Source: Gorsachius magnificus (Eukaryota > Chordata > Aves > Pelecaniformes > Ardeidae). From it: a stretch of 64,000 bases of DNA. Positions 36,916 through 50,100 of the stretch are shown piece by piece (position 1 is the first letter of the stretch; each line of letters begins with the position of its first letter). Under the pieces are notes generated by a model. That model saw only the letters and a list, made by a program, of their open reading frames with translations. It was not told where the DNA came from and searched no databases. Made by a program: the position numbers and the translations under genes. The stretch is from NCBI GenBank assembly GCA_034008185.1, contig CM067082.1, forward strand, positions 8,354,984 to 8,418,983, written 5' to 3'.

Positions 36916-39684
36916 CCACAGATGCTCCTAAAGTATCCCAAATCTTCCAGTTCCTCTTATTTCCTTTTTCTTACCAGTTACAGTAAGTCCAGGTGGCTTT
37001 CTCCAAAGCTGTGCCTGCAGTTTCTTGGTGTCCCATCAGTTAGTAACTGGAGACTTTTGGTCCTTGGCATTGTCTGTTCTCTCTTGTCTGCCAGGTTTGT
37101 GTCTCTGGGTGTTCCTGTTCATCATTTATCCCATTCATTTATCGACCTCCTTTGCATTGAAAATATCCTTGATCAGGTTATCTTAATGAAGCAGACTCTC
37201 ACCTTCCACATACCCTTATAAGACTAAAATCTTATGTAAGAAGTTGATGTTTCTCATCTCATTCTTGGCTCACTACATTCTGTTTCCTGGCTGTACCCTT
37301 AGATGCACAACAGAAGGACTTTCATACAGTTGTTTTTAAGAGCTTTCATACAGAGAATGTTAAAAAAAACAAACCAAACTTTTCACCTAGTAATTGAATT
37401 TGCAACAAGCGCTGCGTGCTATGTGGCGTGACTTACTCCAGAGTTGGAAAACCTTAGTGGCAAAGAGTAAGTGGTCCTGTGGACCTGCACATCAGGTGAA
37501 GGACCGGAGCGTCCAGGCTGCAGCGTGTTCCCTGTCAGCCCTGGCCGAGCTGCCCAGTGAGCTGGAGCAGGGAGCGAAGTGCCCTGCCACAAATTGGAAA
37601 AGCAGTCAGGTACTGGAGAAGGAGCTGGTGGTGTGGAACTGGGAGAAGGAGGATGGACTTGAGGACATGATTCTGAGCTGAAGGCATGTGTTTGTGTTTC
37701 TAATAGTTCTAGCAGGTTCTGTAAAGAAACTTAACACCACCACAAGACCTTTCTTTGCAAACATTGATATGCTTGTAGACAGGGAAATAGAAGCAAAGGG
37801 AGTTTAGCATCAAGAGTGTGAGGAACCACATCTGTGGCTAAGTACCTGGAGATCCTCTAGCTGTTTTGCTGGGGTAGAAAACGGCAGATCAGTGGCTTAT
37901 AATTGTGGCTTTAGGGGACAAAGTACTGCTCGAGAAGAGACGTGGTGGTTTTCTCTGTGGTGCAACTGTGCGTTAACCCTGGAAATAAAGACACAGTTTC
38001 TTACTTAATCTGAGTCTCTGGCAGGATTCAGTAAGACAGTGTCTGGGGGCTATACGGTATAACATGTCCAGTGAAGACTGTGGTAGCTTTAGATCTGACC
38101 TGTCTAAATCTTGTGAAACCTGGAGGCTATGTTTACCTTTACGATTTTGAGCTAAGAATGAGTACTGTTGGATTCCAACTAGGCCTCAGCAGAGAGGGGC
38201 AAAGTTCTTGGGGAGGTTGGAAACAGAAGTGCAGGTTAGCATGAGTAGTTATGCTGAAAGCTTGGAAGTGCGTAGTGAGGAACAGGGAGAGGGAGGAGAG
38301 TCTGGTCGAGAGCATGGCATAAAAGATGCAGGAAATGGAAAGGGAAAGGTTAAAAATGCATGATAGGAACTGGGGGGAAAAAAAAGAATTGGAAACTTGT
38401 ATAACAAGAGATAAAGGAGTAACTTAACAGAGAATAAAGATTATATTACATATGCTGAAGATGAGAGGAAATCTTTTAGATTTAATATACTTTATTCTTT
38501 TTTTCACTTCCACCATTAGCATTACTAATTGTCTGCAATACAATCACAAATACATAATAGTCATTTAAAAAAACCCAAACAACAATCTAAGGAAAAAACC
38601 CAACAAGACAAAGTCCTAGTCTTAAGAATGCCGTATAAGTGTTTTAATTGCAGAAAGTTCTTGTTGTTAAGGGTTTGATGGTGATGAGGCAGCAAGGTTT
38701 GTTTCAGCTCTGTTGTAAGCTTAGAAGGAAATAAGCAGTTATTAATATTCTGAACGTTATTGCTGTGTATTGTAGGAAGGTTGACCAGCTGCATAAGTGT
38801 GCATACTATCAACGTTATTATTCCACAGGCCAACAGGTACCTGGTTAATTTTTATTTTTGTATTTAACTATGAAGTTCTAGTTCCTTTTAATAGTTGCAG
38901 AACTTCAAAGGTAATTACAAAAGTTTTTAACTATTGCCTGCATTGAAAAGAATGGTGAAAAGTTTGGGATACGTTAGAATGATTTATGGCATCTAGATAC
39001 AGATTTGTTTCCTTGCTCTGTGTTTCTTGTGATAATAGTAAAAAATAAAATGAAACGATACCCAGTCCCTAGCATACCTTTTATGCAAAAGTAAAGTTTT
39101 TGATTAGTTAAAATTAACCCTGGGCTAGGTTTTGTCATACAGTGATGGGAAGTATATGTGATAATAATACATTACCCAATTCCCTTAAATGCTGTTAATT
39201 TTGGTGATTTTTCTAATAGAAGTGCTTCTTTCTCCCCCTTTCTCTCTTCCCCCCTCCAACTTTAAAGCAAAAGAGGAGAGAGACTGTTTTACGCTTTGTG
39301 AAAGGGATTGGGAATAAGGGAACCTGCTTCCTAGCCTGCAATTTTCTATTTGTCTTTAGTAATCCATTTGTTAATCTCCCTTTGCTGTATACATGCTCAG
39401 TATAAAGAAAATAAATTGACTAATTAAGAAATACCCTGAGATCTTTGGAAGAATAAAAAATGAAATGGCTTCGCTTACGTTATAGCTTAATTTGCCACTT
39501 CTCCATTTTAGAAGAAAATAACTGATATTATTTATTTCACTGTACACTTAGCACAGTTTATATGGGCAAACTGGAGATAATGAATTAACACAAAGCGTGT
39601 TCAGTGAATGGAATGTTCCAAATTGGTTTTGGCTGAAATTCCTGTTGTTTGTTTACCTGCGTACTTGATTACTGTTCCTTTCTT

Positions 39685-39835
39685 TCTCTGCATATTTAAT
39701 TGCTGTCTAATTAATTGCTCTGTTGATTTCCTACGTAATTACTAATTAATCATTGATTTTCTGCATAGTTAATTAACTTATTGCTTATTTGATTTTTACG
39801 CTTAATTGACTATAATTCATTGCTCTATTACTACA
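39685..39835. repeat. AT-rich degenerate minisatellite, about 32-39 bp unit
   Basis: At least four diverged units can be lined up: starts near 39685, 39723, 39753 and 39789. They share TTGATTT, then CTGCATA/CTACGTA/TTACGCTTA, then AATTAATT-type sequence and ATTGCTCT. The units differ by several substitutions and small gaps, so the array is old. It is rich in TAATTA homeodomain-type cores. A further looser copy may follow to about 39880. Confidence 0.55.
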
Positions 39836-42800
39836 CCACCTAATAGGCAACTGGTTAATCAATTATCATTTGCTTACTCCTAATCTAGTTGTTTAGGCCC
39901 ATGATCAGCACAGTTTATCCCCTGCTTTATGACCTCCTTTTGCAGTCATACTTCCTAAAATAATTTCTTTACTCAGTTTTGTTTCCACCTCTGAGCAAAG
40001 CACATGGATCCTCTGCATATTCTCCTGATACTTTCTGCACCTTCACTAGCGCTGATGCTGTTCTTGCCACCTGGTCTGTTCACTTCTAGTTTTGTTCCAG
40101 CTTCACTTCTGTCTGATGGTTTCCCATGGTTTTATTACTTTGTGTGAATCCTGAATGCTTCTTGGAAAGACTTTAAACAAGGGTTTGTGTAATTAGGCGC
40201 TTGAAACAACCAACCAGACCTCTGGGGATTCTTCTTGCTCTTCTGCCCCTCTCCAGGTCCTCACTGGGAGGAATGAGAGATAAACTGGCCTGTGAGTACT
40301 GATTACAGCTGTGAAAGAGGAGACAGGAGGCACAAAGCAGCGAGCCTGAACTTTCAGGGCAAACAACTAGCAGGTCGGAAAGCAGCAGCAAATCAAACTT
40401 CAAAATAGAAGTGTCAGCTAAATCATGGAGTTTCAGTGTTTGGTGTTAGTTAAACATTTTGTTAAATGTCCATTAGGTTTTGTAGTGTGAATGTTCAATG
40501 TGCATTTACACTTAGAACAGTTGTCACTGGCTGGGACAATAACAGGCTTCATTCACTTTTTTAAAAAAACAAAAGAATAATACTAACTAGAGCCGTTCAA
40601 AGGATCTGATTCAAAAGAACATTCCATTATAAATATAATGCAATCAAAATTGAAATGTCTGTGTGCTCAAGACGGCAGAATGCCTGAGAAGGAACCCTAT
40701 GAAACTCCTAAGAACACGTTGAGCATATTACACCTTTTACGTAGCTGCTTCTGTGTGGAACAGAGTATATTTCAAACAACAGTGACAGTATTTGAGTTGT
40801 TTTTCAGAGATGTTTTAAAAGCGATGAAGGCATACTCTGCCTTTTAGTTTTGAGGTAGTTGTATTCATTCTGAAGATGAGGATGCTTTTGTTACAGTTTC
40901 AGGTGCAAATAACTGTAAAAGAGGGCCAGCTCTGCTGTTCTTAATGTTCAGAATGCCTTAAAGATGGATTTTTCTTGAGTGGGGTGAACCATATAATTAG
41001 TGTGTCATGAAGGGAGGGGAGTAATGTTGAATAAGGGTAGTGACCTTTGCTTGGTTTGAAAACAGGTCCCAAAATGCAAATTCCCTGTTCTCTTCCCCTC
41101 AGATTCATCCCAAAGTTCACAAAATATCACTTTATTTCTGTGCTTACGCAGTTAATCTGTGGTTTGATTGTGCCTCAAATAACCTTGGTAGTTCCAGTCG
41201 AATTTCAGTGAGCGTATGTCCCTAAGTTTCCTTAGGGAGCTGGAGGGGAGAGGAGCAATTGAAACCAGTCTCTGGGCCAGGAGTTTATATATGAAGCTGA
41301 AGAACAGTTGTGCTGTTAAAATTGGTGCCTGGTGGTTGTTAGGTTTCATTGGACACTGAAGGGAGCAGGGACTGTTGAAGAATCAAACCATTAAAACAAA
41401 TGACAGCAGTTTTAGAAAGCAAAGTTCTCTGAATTAACTCTCTGCCAAAAGTTTACGAGCTTTTTTTAAGCTGGATTTTTCTGAATTAACAACTTTATAT
41501 TAACCCTTCTTTATTGTTAGTTACTGTCTTGTAGATTTGCTTTCACATCACATCTCTGGTACCTATGAATTAAAAAAAAACTCACAAAGTTTTGTCTAAA
41601 AAGTTCTGTAAAATTTCTGTTTAAAGCATTGACCAAGGAAAGTTTTAATGAAATCCTTCATTTGCTGCTGTTGCGAAAGTTTTTAGTTTGTTGGGTTTTT
41701 TTTTTTTTTGAATCAGCAGGAATTTTTCATAGAACTCGTATGTCAAAGCGTATGAAATACTAGATGGTTTTGTTGATGTCAAATGTTATTATTGCCTCTG
41801 AGACCAATAAGATGCGTTTTGTTTTGAGAGCAAAACTTTTTTCCCCCTCTAAATTTTTCTGCTATTCCTGCCCTTTTTTCTCCATGTAGATGGGTCAAGA
41901 TAATGCCTGATATTTTTTTTCAAATGCTGGGATAAAAGAAAAGAAAATACTTTGTGTTTTTACAGCTCTGAAGTGAATGGCCAGGAGGAGGAAGGAAGAT
42001 GATGTGATTGCACAGCTGTGACTGTCATATGATGCAACATTTTGCGGTCTACATCGCTGCAGATGTTTTGACCTCCATCCCCACTCTTTCATTAGTGGCA
42101 GGGCCACACCAAAGCATAACGACCCCTGAAACAAAGCACTTAACATTCTTAACTCACAGTGTGTGTTCCTGGTAATGTGCTAAAGCAAAAAAAGACACTC
42201 AAAAGCATACATTTATTATAAAATATATTTATGTTTCTAACAAATGTTACTATAGCGAAGGAAAAGTTTTCTTTTATCTTTTATTGTATGGAATTTTTCT
42301 AATCTTTTGTTTCCAGCGCTGACACAGTTAATTAGAGAATTAGACTTGCTTAGGTGGGGTAAGTAAAAAGGCTAAGTACATGCAGGAAAGAACAGCGAGG
42401 TCTGTGAACATTAGGATTTGGGGCCCAGCTTCTCTGTATTTCAGAGCTACTTTGTAAAGTATAAAATATTTTGCATTTATACCAGTGATACACATGAAAC
42501 CTGGACAATGACTTAATGTCTTACATAATTTTATCAGATGTTTGAAAAACTATGAAATTGTAACATTGTCAGAGGCTGGAAGGGGAAAAAAGGTCTTAAT
42601 CTATCCTGCTTCCTTTTGAGTGGTGGTGTTGCTAAGATTCGAGCCAGAAGAATTTTTTTTGCCCTGTGAGGATCTGGGTAGAAGCTTAACCACTTCTTCA
42701 ATTACTTCATTTTGGGATTTATTGTGAATGTCTTAATCTAACAGTGTAATATTCTTTGTTTCAGCTTGTTACTGTCTGTTAAGTCTATTAAGTTAACTGA

Positions 42801-42904
42801 TAGTTACTGTGTTAACTGAACCAAAATATCAGTAACTAGTGCTAATATAAATAAATATCAAAAATTTGGGAATATTAACTCCTCTGTTTAAACTTATTTT
42901 TCAG

Positions 42905-43075
42905 GGATCAATTCCATCTTCATGTGCAAGCTTTGTAACTTATTTTCACCAAATCAATCAGAACTACTCTCTCATGTCTCTGAGAAGCATACAGAAGAAG
43001 GGACCAATGCAGATGACATCATTATTCCTCTCCAACCTCTGTCAGTACCCACAAACATAAACAAAGATGGAGAAG
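42905..43075 (+). CDS. ZFAT: ZFAT coding exon 2: first C2H2 zinc finger
   Basis: 171 bases, phase 1 at both ends, between acceptor TTATTTTTCAG and donor GAAG|GTACAT. It completes codon 7 and encodes residues 8-63. A C2H2 finger is seen as C14-x2-C17-x12-H30-x4-H35, in the context FMCKLCNLFSPNQSELLSHV, which closely matches the N-terminal finger of mammalian ZFAT as I recall it. It is followed by an acidic/hydrophobic linker DDIIIPLQPL. The true frame differs from the longest open frame here (42866-43060), which is a shadow. The donor is weaker than those of exons 1 and 3. Confidence 0.93.
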
Positions 43076-46000
43076 GTACATCCATAAATTGAGAGGGATG
43101 TAATTTTCAAACAGGAATGTAGTTGTTTAATAAAACCTGTGGTATGATGATTCTGCATTGTGTATAGAACGATTTACATAGCTTGTTTCTATAATGGTCA
43201 CTGTAGATTGCCAACCTGAATTTCATTCAGTGCCGAGTATATTGGAGGACAGATGTGGATAAACTCAGCATGTGACAGAGGATGATGACTTTGGGTCATT
43301 AATTTTAAATGTCAAGTATAGCAAAGTCTGCTTCCTACAGCTTTAATTTGAAGCTGTGTAACAGCAGTGGGAGGATTGTGTAATGGCTGTGGAAAGCAAC
43401 CAGGAGACCATGGATGGGGGTGTTGAGGCTTAGGAATGGTGGTATGCTTTGAGTTGTCTAACGTGTTCCTTGTTGTGTTTCAGATAATATTAATAGTTCT
43501 ATTCCAAAAAAGGAAATGGCATGATTCATAATTTAAACTGTGCCTTGATATTGGCATTAGTAAATAAAGCAATCTGGTAGTCAAGGGTTAAATTAGTTAT
43601 TCAGAACAATTTTACTCTGCAGTGGAAGAAGTTACATTCATTCCATTTTTAACTGATTATAATTGTAATCCCTTGTAATACTAGCAATGGGTTCAAAATA
43701 ATTCAGACTTCATAATTATATTTTCTTTTAGACCCTTATTGAGCGATGGATTTATGTTGTTGGCAAACCTCTTATTTAACACAACTACTAGGGTTTTCCA
43801 ATCATTATGATTTTTGGATTTTAAAAAGTATGTGCTTATGAATAAAAAATGCTCTTAATATCATACTTAAAAGATTTTTTTTATCATTAACATATGCATG
43901 TGATATTTCTTAAGTTATTTACCAGCAGTAATTCGATAGTTATATTATCTTCATCAACATAAGAAGATATTTCTAATAATGGTCACGTAGTATTCCACTA
44001 TACTTGCTATCTCACCAGCTAGTTGATGAGGAAAAATTGTGCCAGATTATTAGTTCACACAAGGCCTAAAATTAACAGTGCATCAGAATAAGATTAACAA
44101 ATATCAGATCTACATCAGGTTTCAAAATGCCATTCTAATTTTATTTTAATTGTACAGAATTAATTTCTCAGGCATGCAGAATGCATCTTCCTTTCTTAAG
44201 TCTTTATTTTCTTTTAGCCCTTCATTGAACTATATTTTCGAGCACAGTGAGACTGGTACTTTGTAGCATATTCCTTTTAGTAAAAAGGCTCTTCTGGAAA
44301 CCTCTTTTTGCATTTGTGTCAGGGACTGTCTGCACTTTCTATATTGTATGTTGTTAAGCACTCATTCGTACGTTGATGAGAATAGTATGTAATTACCATT
44401 ATGATCTGAAGCAGCAGAAATTAGACATATGTAGCTTTTAAGAAGATAACTTTGCAAATTTAATTACGTAAAATATAACATTCATATGTTAAGTTATGTA
44501 TTCATAAGTTACCATTTTCATTATTCTTGGTGAATACTTTTTGTCATCTGATAAGATCATATGGTGCCACCTTTTTCAGATTATGTAGCCCAACTTTGCC
44601 ATCTGCTGTCAGTAAGAATGTTAAGGTAAATTATTTTCACAAAGATTTCAACTTGTATTATAGACATACTCTAATATTTCTCCTTTTCCGTCATACAGAT
44701 TAATTGGAGAAGAGAGTAGTCTGTTCTGAAGTCCTATTAAATTATTTCCTGTGTTTTGTTTTAAAAAAATAGGGTATTTCATAGTTGAATATAGGAATTT
44801 GAAGAGTTCTTTCAAGGCATCATTTTTTTCCTTCCTGTTATGAAATCTGCAGGAGATAAAACTTTAAAGGTTTATAATATACAATTTTTTCTCAGTGGAC
44901 CTTTTTTGTAGTAATTCAGTATTGTCACTAAAAGGAGAAGTGATTGATGAATGACAGTCTAGAAATTACAGCTTCCTTTTAGTACTTGTTGGCTGATAAA
45001 TTAACATCTCTTTGTGCTTTGAAAGCATAGTTTGTCTTCCAAGTATTGGTAAGCACTGTATCTACTGCAGAATTGGTATAGACAAGTGAATGCTGAGTCA
45101 TTAATGGCGGTCTGTGTTCTGCCTGAGTAATAAATTAATGATTCTGTAAGTACTGTGAACAAGTAAAATGCTAGGCAAGTAATATGTGTTTATTACTCTA
45201 ATGTTATTTTATGGGCAATTATCTCTGCTGAATTTTATTTAGTCATACCACTTTTCCCCGATTAGGTCATGGTATATTTAAAGTTGACTTGCCCTAACCA
45301 TTTTGGTAGGATGATGTTAGAATTTTTTTATCGAGTGGAACCAGGGGTGGTGGGCAGATGTTGCTGCTACACAAATTATGCATAGGTCACATTTTGTCGA
45401 GTGCTGGAGTGTGGCATTTTTGTTTGGGAGATGACAGGTATTTACTGGTTAACTGTAGTCACTCATACCCCACTTTTGTGTAGGGTTTCCTTTCATAACT
45501 TTTCATAATGATCTCTGTCTCCTTCAAAGTGCTTCTCAAAACTCTCGGCTTTTTTTTTTTTTTTTTTTTTGCTTTTACCTAGTCAGAGTGGTAATGGTTT
45601 GAGGGACAGCATGGATGGTCCTAGCTTCATCTGTTGATAATAGTATCCCCTGGTGGATCGTCGTCTGGTTTAGGCTGTATCTGCGTCACGGCTATATCAT
45701 GCTCTCTGCAGCATTCTGCAGGCCTGATCTATTGATCATGAAACCTGGAAGAAAGTTAGAATCTGGTTATCGTAATTTTCTCCAAGAAGTTTAACTCATT
45801 AAGGCCACTTAAAAATGTGGTATATGTATTGGCCTCATCCTTACTTGAACGCAGGATACAACTAGAGCATGCGTTCAGGCTTGGGCGATAAGAGGTGTTC
45901 CTAGGTGCTGTGATATATACACATAACGATAACAGTATAAGGCTGTGGATGAGATTTATTTGCAAATATTTGTATGACACCTTGAGCAGAAGATTGTGAA

Positions 46001-48095
46001 TACAGCCATATACTGTTGTAATTGATTAAATAAAATGTTAGCTGTTTATACTGACATTTGAGGAAGGATTCATATTGCATAGTGGATCTAGCCATTAAAA
46101 TTTGGTCAGGATGTTTGAGTGAACACTTGCACAAATGTTTTGTGACTTCTGACAAACTTGTTGTTTGAATCATGCTACAGCTAGCAGTGTAGTGACCCTG
46201 TTGAGCTACTCATACAGGTTGGGAGAAAAAGGGCCATTTGATAGGGATCACTTACATCTGTTCCAGAGTCAGAGATATTTGTCCCATTATAACATTGAAA
46301 TGGTTTTTTGAAGATGTTTTGTACATATGTAATTTTAATTATACATGTAATTGAGTTAAGGCTGAGGGGTAGAAAATCAGAGGAGAAAAATCTATGATAT
46401 ACTTACAGTGTATAGTCTTATCAATTTATTGCATTTTCCCATACATAATAAGGTAACTTTGGAAAATCCTACCCTTTAAGGGTATTGTCCTTTAGTGAAT
46501 CAGTTTTGGTAAAGCTTGGTTTTGAGGCAAACACTGTACTGAGGATCATTAAGCCCAGCAGAATCCATAGCGCTGGTGTGCCATGATCTACATGGCCTAC
46601 AGTCTAATCTGTGAAGAGTTAAAAATGCTCAACAGTGAAGTTACTGTTATTTTAATTTCATGCTTACTTTTATTCAACTTTAGTTATTTAAAAAATAAGC
46701 TTTAAAAAATATTGTCTAGGACCTAGCGCTCTGGAGGTCTGGCTGTGGACCTTTATTTTCATGTAGCATGAACCCAGAAAAGTAATTCATGGGAATTATC
46801 ACAGACCTCAGTAGAATTTGATTTATGTATATATATATATGTTGCTTAGCTAAACTTCAAGGGATTAATTAAATATAATTCTGCTGTATAATGACATGAA
46901 GGCCTCATAAATGGAAATGTTCTGTGCTACTCATGTTCTGAACATTTTTGAGACAATTGATTATTAAATGGACTGATTCGGAGGACCTTATTTGAATACT
47001 TCCTAAGAAGAAACAGTATATAAAATATACTATATAAAAATAGGCTTACATAGTTTATGTCATTATTCTCTTTCTGAAGTACCTTTTTTATGTCTTTGCA
47101 TACATAATTATATACCATAGCACAGAATGTCTTCCCAGAATATTTCCATTGCACATCTAATACCAGTCAATGTAAAGGTGGGCTTCAGTGAGTCTGTGAT
47201 GAGTGTAAAACAGCAAAGATGTTCACAGGGGAACAGGATCTTACTTTTAAAATCTTTTGAATGACCAATTTAAAACTTGTAACTAATCATCCTTGAAATA
47301 AGTGTTTGGGTTTTTTTTTTAAATTTATTTAATGTACTACTTTATTTTTAACAGTTAAGTGAATTCTTTTTTCTAGGCAAGTGATGGTGTTTCTGACAGA
47401 CTTGGTTATTGTGCTAACAGATGAATGACAATGTACAAGTTCAGTTACTGTGTTTTCTTAGTCCTAGGTAGTGCTTTGAACTGTGTTGAGTACAGTGGCT
47501 AGTGATAGTGAATGGCTGGCTGGTGGCAAGCTGGGTAGAGAGAGACAGATGCAATTTATGGACAGGTGCGTTGTTAAATACTCAATTCTGGCATTGTTAA
47601 TTCAAACTAGATTGAGATATGTTTTGTCCTGGAAAGAGGAAGGCAAGGAGCAAGGAAATTAAATTACTGTCGTAAGCCTCAGCAGTTCTGGTGATATATC
47701 AGTTGCCCATATGAATCCTTCTGTTCTTGTGTATGTTGCTACCCAGTGCTTGCCACCAAGCGTTTTAAAATGTTTGAGAACTGCTGTAAATTCTCCTGAT
47801 ACATTTATATAACAATATAAAAGAGTGCTTGCAGTGTAATTTCTGTAAAACTGTGGCACTTTGACATCTGCCGATCTCAGTAACATAAATGTTATTGCTT
47901 TGCAGCTAGCAGAAATGCCAACAAATGCCATTGCTTAAAAATAGGTTTGTGTGAAGCTAGCTTTTTTTAAGCTTTAGGGATAGACGCTCTCAAACTTCGT
48001 TTAATATTCCTATTCTTCAAAGGTCAGGTGGATATTAGCTAATTAGCTGTGGAATTTAATTATAGCTTCTTTTTAACTTTAACTTTCTTTTCTAG
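43076..48095 (+). other. ZFAT: ZFAT intron 2 (5.0 kb)
   Basis: A phase 1 intron, strongly AT-rich, ending in the pyrimidine-rich acceptor CTTTCTTTTCTAG. Apart from a 21-T run (45550-45570) and a short (TA)n near 46825, I see no mobile element, exon or structured feature. This is the only long intron here free of recognisable CR1. Confidence 0.75.
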
Positions 48096-48356
48096 AGCTT
48101 CTTGTAGTGAAGAGGAAACGGGGCAGACCAAAAGGGTCTACTAAGAAGTTTTGTGTGGATGAAGATGTGGCAGAAAATAACCCAGTTCCAAGTGAAGAAA
48201 CTCCACCTGGGACAGAAGAAGGACCGGAGCTGGCTGAAGTCTCACCAGGCAACTTGGAATGTAGGAAATGCAATCGGAAGTTCTCCAACACACGTCAGCT
48301 GAGGAAACATATCTGCATTATTGTTTTAAATGAAGGAGAGGAAGAAGGGGATGAAG
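48096..48356 (+). CDS. ZFAT: ZFAT coding exon 3: AT-hook and second zinc finger
   Basis: 261 bases, phase 1 at both ends, with a strong donor GAAG|GTAAGA. It encodes residues 64-150. The AT-hook is KRKRGRPKGSTKK at residues 69-81 with the G-R-P core at 73-75, the minor-groove DNA-binding signature that gives the protein its name. An acidic, proline-rich spacer follows. The second finger-like motif is C119-x2-C122-x12-H135-x-C137, with sequence KFSNTRQLRKHICIIVLN identical in my recollection to the mammalian protein. An acidic run EGEEEGDE closes the exon. The 5' half is basic and the 3' end acidic. Confidence 0.95.
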
Positions 48357-48942
48357 GTAAGAAAATATCCAACAAAATGCATGAAGCATGTTGTAAACCA
48401 GTGTGTTTCCATCCTTTAACCTGATTGGTAACAACTCTTAATCCCCAGTGTTAATTTTAAATGGAATTGAATTGTCTGTTTCTTTTAACATAAAAAGCAT
48501 GTTGAAAAAAACTGAGAATGAAGTTAGACAAGGTATTTTTATACAAGTTGTTCTTAATTTTTTTTGAAAAAGGTCAAAATGCTTTTCGCACTAGTGATTG
48601 TCTTAAACTCCCTGAAATGCTTCTTTTGCATAAGCAACCGTTCTGTTTCTCACAAAGTGGTATAGGCCCCATAGGTAAGTATCACACATAGGTGAGGAAG
48701 GATGATCCTATAGAGGTGTTTCTATCATGTGACTTAGGAAACCTGAATTCTGTCCTATTCTTTTCATAGATTTAAAGACTGCTTTTCTGGATGGCTTGTT
48801 TTACTGTATAAAAAATAATGCCAAACTCCCCTCTTCTATTTTACAAAACTTTTATGTGAATGACTGTCTTCGGAGTATTAGAGGTCATTGTTTAAATTTA
48901 GCTTTAGAGTTGATTTGAATATATTCAGCCTCTCAAAATTTC

Positions 48943-49119
48943 AGAATGGAATGGAATAGAATAGAGTAGAATAGGATAGAATATGTCAGCTGGAAGGGAC
49001 ATCCAATGATAGTCTAGTCCAATTCCTGACCAATAGGTAAAGCATATTATTAAGGACTAAATGCCTCTTAAACACTGACAGGCTTGGGGCATGGACCACC
49101 CGTCTGGAAGGCTGTTTAA
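48943..49119 (-). mobile_element. Old CR1-like 3' tail with (GAATA)n end
   Basis: On + the segment opens with irregular GAATAGAATA repeats, then TCAGCTGGAAGGGACATCCA and AGTCTAGTCCAATTCCTGAC. That is the reverse of a CR1-type 3' end whose tail unit is pentameric rather than ATTCTATG. It is diverged from the other CR1s here and probably an older subfamily (CR1-Y or similar, by memory). Confidence 0.7.
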
Positions 49120-49141
49120 AAAGAAAAAAGTGAATATTCAT

Positions 49142-49218
49142 ATAGAATAGAATAGAAGCTGAGCAGAACAGTTGGCAGGGACCTACAACGATCATCTAGT
49201 CCAACTGCCTATTTAACT
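49142..49218 (-). mobile_element. Second old CR1-like tail, same family
   Basis: ATAGAATAGAATAGAAGCTG then AGTTGGCAGGGACCTACAAC and TCATCTAGTCCAACTGCCTA. It is the same family and orientation as the fragment 20 bases upstream. It is either a separate insertion or a duplication of the tail. Confidence 0.7.
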
Positions 49219-49986
49219 TCACTCAAAGATGAATGTCACATGCATATAAAGTAATATATTTGTCCAAGTTATCTAACTTTGTGTGAGTTTTATGTTTGCA
49301 TTAAAATTAGTTTTTTTGCTTTGGCTATAATTGCTTGGCATGATACCCTGTTGATTCTACTGGTAGGCAAAATTTGCCATTGATTTTTCTCCAGTTTTCT
49401 ATTACCTTTTTGTGTCCAGTCTGTCATATGGTACACAACTAGTATGACTATTTTACCTTCAGCGAGATGCAGAATTTAACTTCATGTAATGTTCAACAGA
49501 TATTTCAGTTACTTGAGCAGATGTGGTTGATACCAACATTTTCTAGAGTAAACTATCCCTGAGGCAAAAACTTCTTGAAATCGCACTTATTTTGGTGTAT
49601 GTAAGAAAAGGAATACTGAAACGTCTAATTTGATGAGATTTTTCCTTTGCTGAAGTTCTTAGAGCTGAACAGAGAATTTTATTGAGGGTCGTTGAACCTT
49701 CCAGAGTTATATCATCTTCTTTCTCATTTCAGACACAGTAGTTCAGAGCAGATGGCTAAAAATCATAAGGAGCTTTGACTGCAAGTTCTTCTCTCTTAGT
49801 ATATGATCTCTCTCTGATACATAAAGGGTGTTTTTTTCCCCCTTTTGATCCATGGCTTTCCAATTTGAAATTACTTCTATCTGTTTTTCTAATGCTTCTT
49901 TTACTACTTTCTCACATTTTTAATTTCTTGCAAAGTTTAGCACTGTATGGTCATCTGATTAATAATCAAGTATGTTTTGACTTTGC

Positions 49987-50100
49987 TCTGGGTCTAGTTG
50001 GGATGGAGTTAATTTTCTTTCTAGGAGCTCATATGATGGGGTGTTTCAGATTTGTGACCAAAATAATGCTGATAACACACTAATGTTTTAGCTGTTGCTA
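49987..50100 (+). mobile_element. Truncated ERVL-type LTR (5' part only)
   Basis: TTGGGATGGAGTTAATTTTC, TGATAACACACTAATGTTTT and AGCTGTTGCTA match, with differences, the reverse complement of the solo LTR at about 12395-12505. About 114 bases from the U3 end remain and the rest of the LTR is absent. It is more diverged than the copy at 12036. Confidence 0.75.

Larger units (their letters stand above)
27651..42904 (+). other. ZFAT: ZFAT intron 1 (15.3 kb)
   Basis: A phase 1 intron with donor GTGAGC and acceptor TTATTTTTCAG. After the tail of the CpG island it is AT-rich. It contains CR1 copies at 27993, 29119 and 32530, a 21-T run at 30208-30228, a GC-rich degenerate repeat block (36185-36915) and an AT-rich minisatellite (39685-39835). 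Outside these I see no exon-like or repeat sequence. No alternative first exon can be supported from sequence alone. Confidence 0.8.

Noticed and set aside
40638..40847. A 69-codon open frame in intron 1 with non-repetitive composition
   Set aside because: No family was recognised and no splice sites in phase with ZFAT were evident; too little to call an exon.
42866..43060. A 64-codon open frame over ZFAT exon 2
   Set aside because: A shadow in the wrong frame; the zinc-finger cysteines and histidines are in the frame set by splicing at 42905.
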